Part shown: piece by piece, positions 5,251 through 5,603 of the stretch | Layout: each line of letters opens with the position of its first letter | How positions within the stretch are numbered: position 1 is the stretch's first letter | Source: Halococcaceae archaeon | Lineage (GTDB): Archaea > Halobacteriota > Halobacteria > Halobacteriales > Halalkalicoccaceae | Length of the DNA: 5,603 nucleotides | Assembly: GCA_007129135.1 (NCBI GenBank) | Contig: SKWB01000041.1 | Coordinates: forward strand, 1-5,603 | Direction: 5' to 3' | The notes under the pieces: generated by a model | Seen by the model: the letters and a program-made list of their open reading frames with translations, nothing else | Told to the model about the DNA's origin: nothing | Database searches by the model: none | Program-made: the position numbers and the translations under genes

Positions 5251-5265
5251 TGGTAGTTAGTACCA
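5251..5265. promoter_or_regulatory. Operator-like inverted repeat at the regulator promoter
   Basis: TGGTA-GTTAG-TACCA is a perfect 5-bp inverted repeat with a 5-nt spacer. It lies between the TATA box (5272-5278) and the start codon (5236), over or just before the predicted transcription start (about 5249). Binding there would block transcription, so the regulator probably represses its own gene. Symmetry and place are seen; function is inferred. Confidence 0.45.
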
Positions 5266-5271
5266 CACCCG

Positions 5272-5278
5272 CATATAC
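5272..5278 (-). promoter_or_regulatory. TATA box of the regulator gene
   Basis: GTATATG on the - strand is the most TATA-like element in this intergenic stretch. It predicts a transcript start near 5249, giving a short leader of about 13 nt before ATG 5236. This decides the start in favour of that ATG over the upstream GTG. Confidence 0.5.
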
Positions 5279-5603
5279 TGTACGACGGGTTCGAACGTCC
5301 GATGGAGGTGCGTGCGCGCGTCGATTCGAGAGGTAGCTATTCGACGAGAGTGTCTGTATCTCTCGCGCTGGTCCTGTCGGATTCTCTCCCGTGGAGTGTG
5401 CCGAGGCGACTCACCACTCGGCGGTCGAAGCTCACCCGAGCGCGTCGGCGGTACAGGTCAGGACGAGCCACCCGCTCGCGAGCGGTCGATGACGTATGAA
5501 TGAGACGGACGCCCGGGGTTGCCCGGCGTTCCGGTGCGGGTAGTCCCGGTCACCTCCTCCACCCCGCGACCCATCGAGCGACGGCTGTCCAGCGGTGGGC
5601 TGC
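5279..5603. other. Right-hand intergenic region, no convincing gene
   Basis: About 325 bp upstream of the regulator. The + frames here (for example 5302-5499 and 5312-5503) are Arg/Ser-rich, lack motifs and run to chance stops. Two - strand frames enter from the right edge and stop at 5432 and 5458; neither can be recognised. The stretch does hold several inverted repeats: CGAGAG-N9-CTCTCG (5345-5365), a perfect 14-bp palindrome CCGCTCGCGAGCGG (5472-5485), and two hairpins at 5509-5548. Confidence 0.5.
5509..5548. repeat. Pair of GC-rich hairpins sharing CGGG-N4-CCCG
   Basis: The first hairpin, 5509-5529, has ACGC, one bulged C, CGGG, loop GTTG, then CCCG and GCGT: 8 pairs. The second, 5537-5548, is CGGG-TAGT-CCCG. 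They are separated by 7 nt. No T tract follows on the + strand. This may be part of a structured RNA, a 3' end of a gene outside the window, or a chance result of high GC. Confidence 0.4.

Noticed and set aside
5237..5266. GTG at 5266 as start of the regulator
   Set aside because: It lies only a few bases from the TATA box, before the predicted transcript start, and the added ten residues overlap the operator-like repeat.
5284..5302. GGTTCGAA segment resembling a tRNA T arm
   Set aside because: The flanks do not form a five-pair T stem on either strand, and no acceptor, D or anticodon arms are found nearby.
1..5603. Mobile element, phage or defence island
   Set aside because: No transposase, integrase, terminal repeats, nuclease or defence-type genes are visible; all confident genes are ordinary cellular ones.

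Overview
This window most likely comes from a halophilic archaeon (class Halobacteria). The DNA is visibly GC-rich, and the confident proteins are strongly Asp/Glu-rich and Lys-poor. Several genes have TTTA- or TATA-type boxes about 25-40 nt before the start codon, two of them placed for leaderless transcripts. Two proteins belong to families I know mainly from haloarchaea: the winged-helix plus C-terminal (FilR1/DUF1724-type) regulator and the small Cys protein ending in CGRCFDGEGGY. Genus and species cannot be named from the sequence.

Layout on the + strand: positions 1-426 hold the 3' end of a MscS-type mechanosensitive channel gene that enters from the left edge. After a 42-nt gap with a promoter-like TTTA box come two tightly coupled genes. 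The first is a DUF2267 protein with two repeat halves (469-879). The second is a compact FAD/NAD(P)H oxidoreductase of the ferredoxin reductase type (876-1577), joined to the first by an ATGA stop/start overlap. A stretch of about 500 bp without a convincing gene follows, then a leaderless gene for a 64-residue putative zinc-binding protein (2111-2305).

Layout on the - strand: a 464-residue FAD-linked oxidase of the PCMH/berberine-bridge-enzyme type (4048 down to 2654) lies downstream of a winged-helix regulator gene (5236 down to 4442). They are separated by about 390 bp containing palindromes, a 20-bp tandem duplication that copies the regulator's last codons and stop, a T7 tract and a doubtful small ORF. 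The two genes point the same way. The regulator has its own TATA box and an operator-like inverted repeat near its predicted transcription start, so autoregulation, and possibly control of the oxidase, is a reasonable but unproven reading. The right-hand 320 bp contain no convincing gene but carry a cluster of inverted repeats.

Overall this is ordinary chromosomal haloarchaeal gene content: a channel, two redox flavoenzymes, a regulator and a small lineage-specific protein. I saw no CRISPR array, transposase, phage gene, tRNA or rRNA, and no recognisable defence system. The points most worth a second look are the DUF2267-oxidoreductase coupling, the oxidase lacking the usual second flavin-linking cysteine, the duplicated regulator 3' end, the operator-like repeat, and the hairpin cluster near the right edge.
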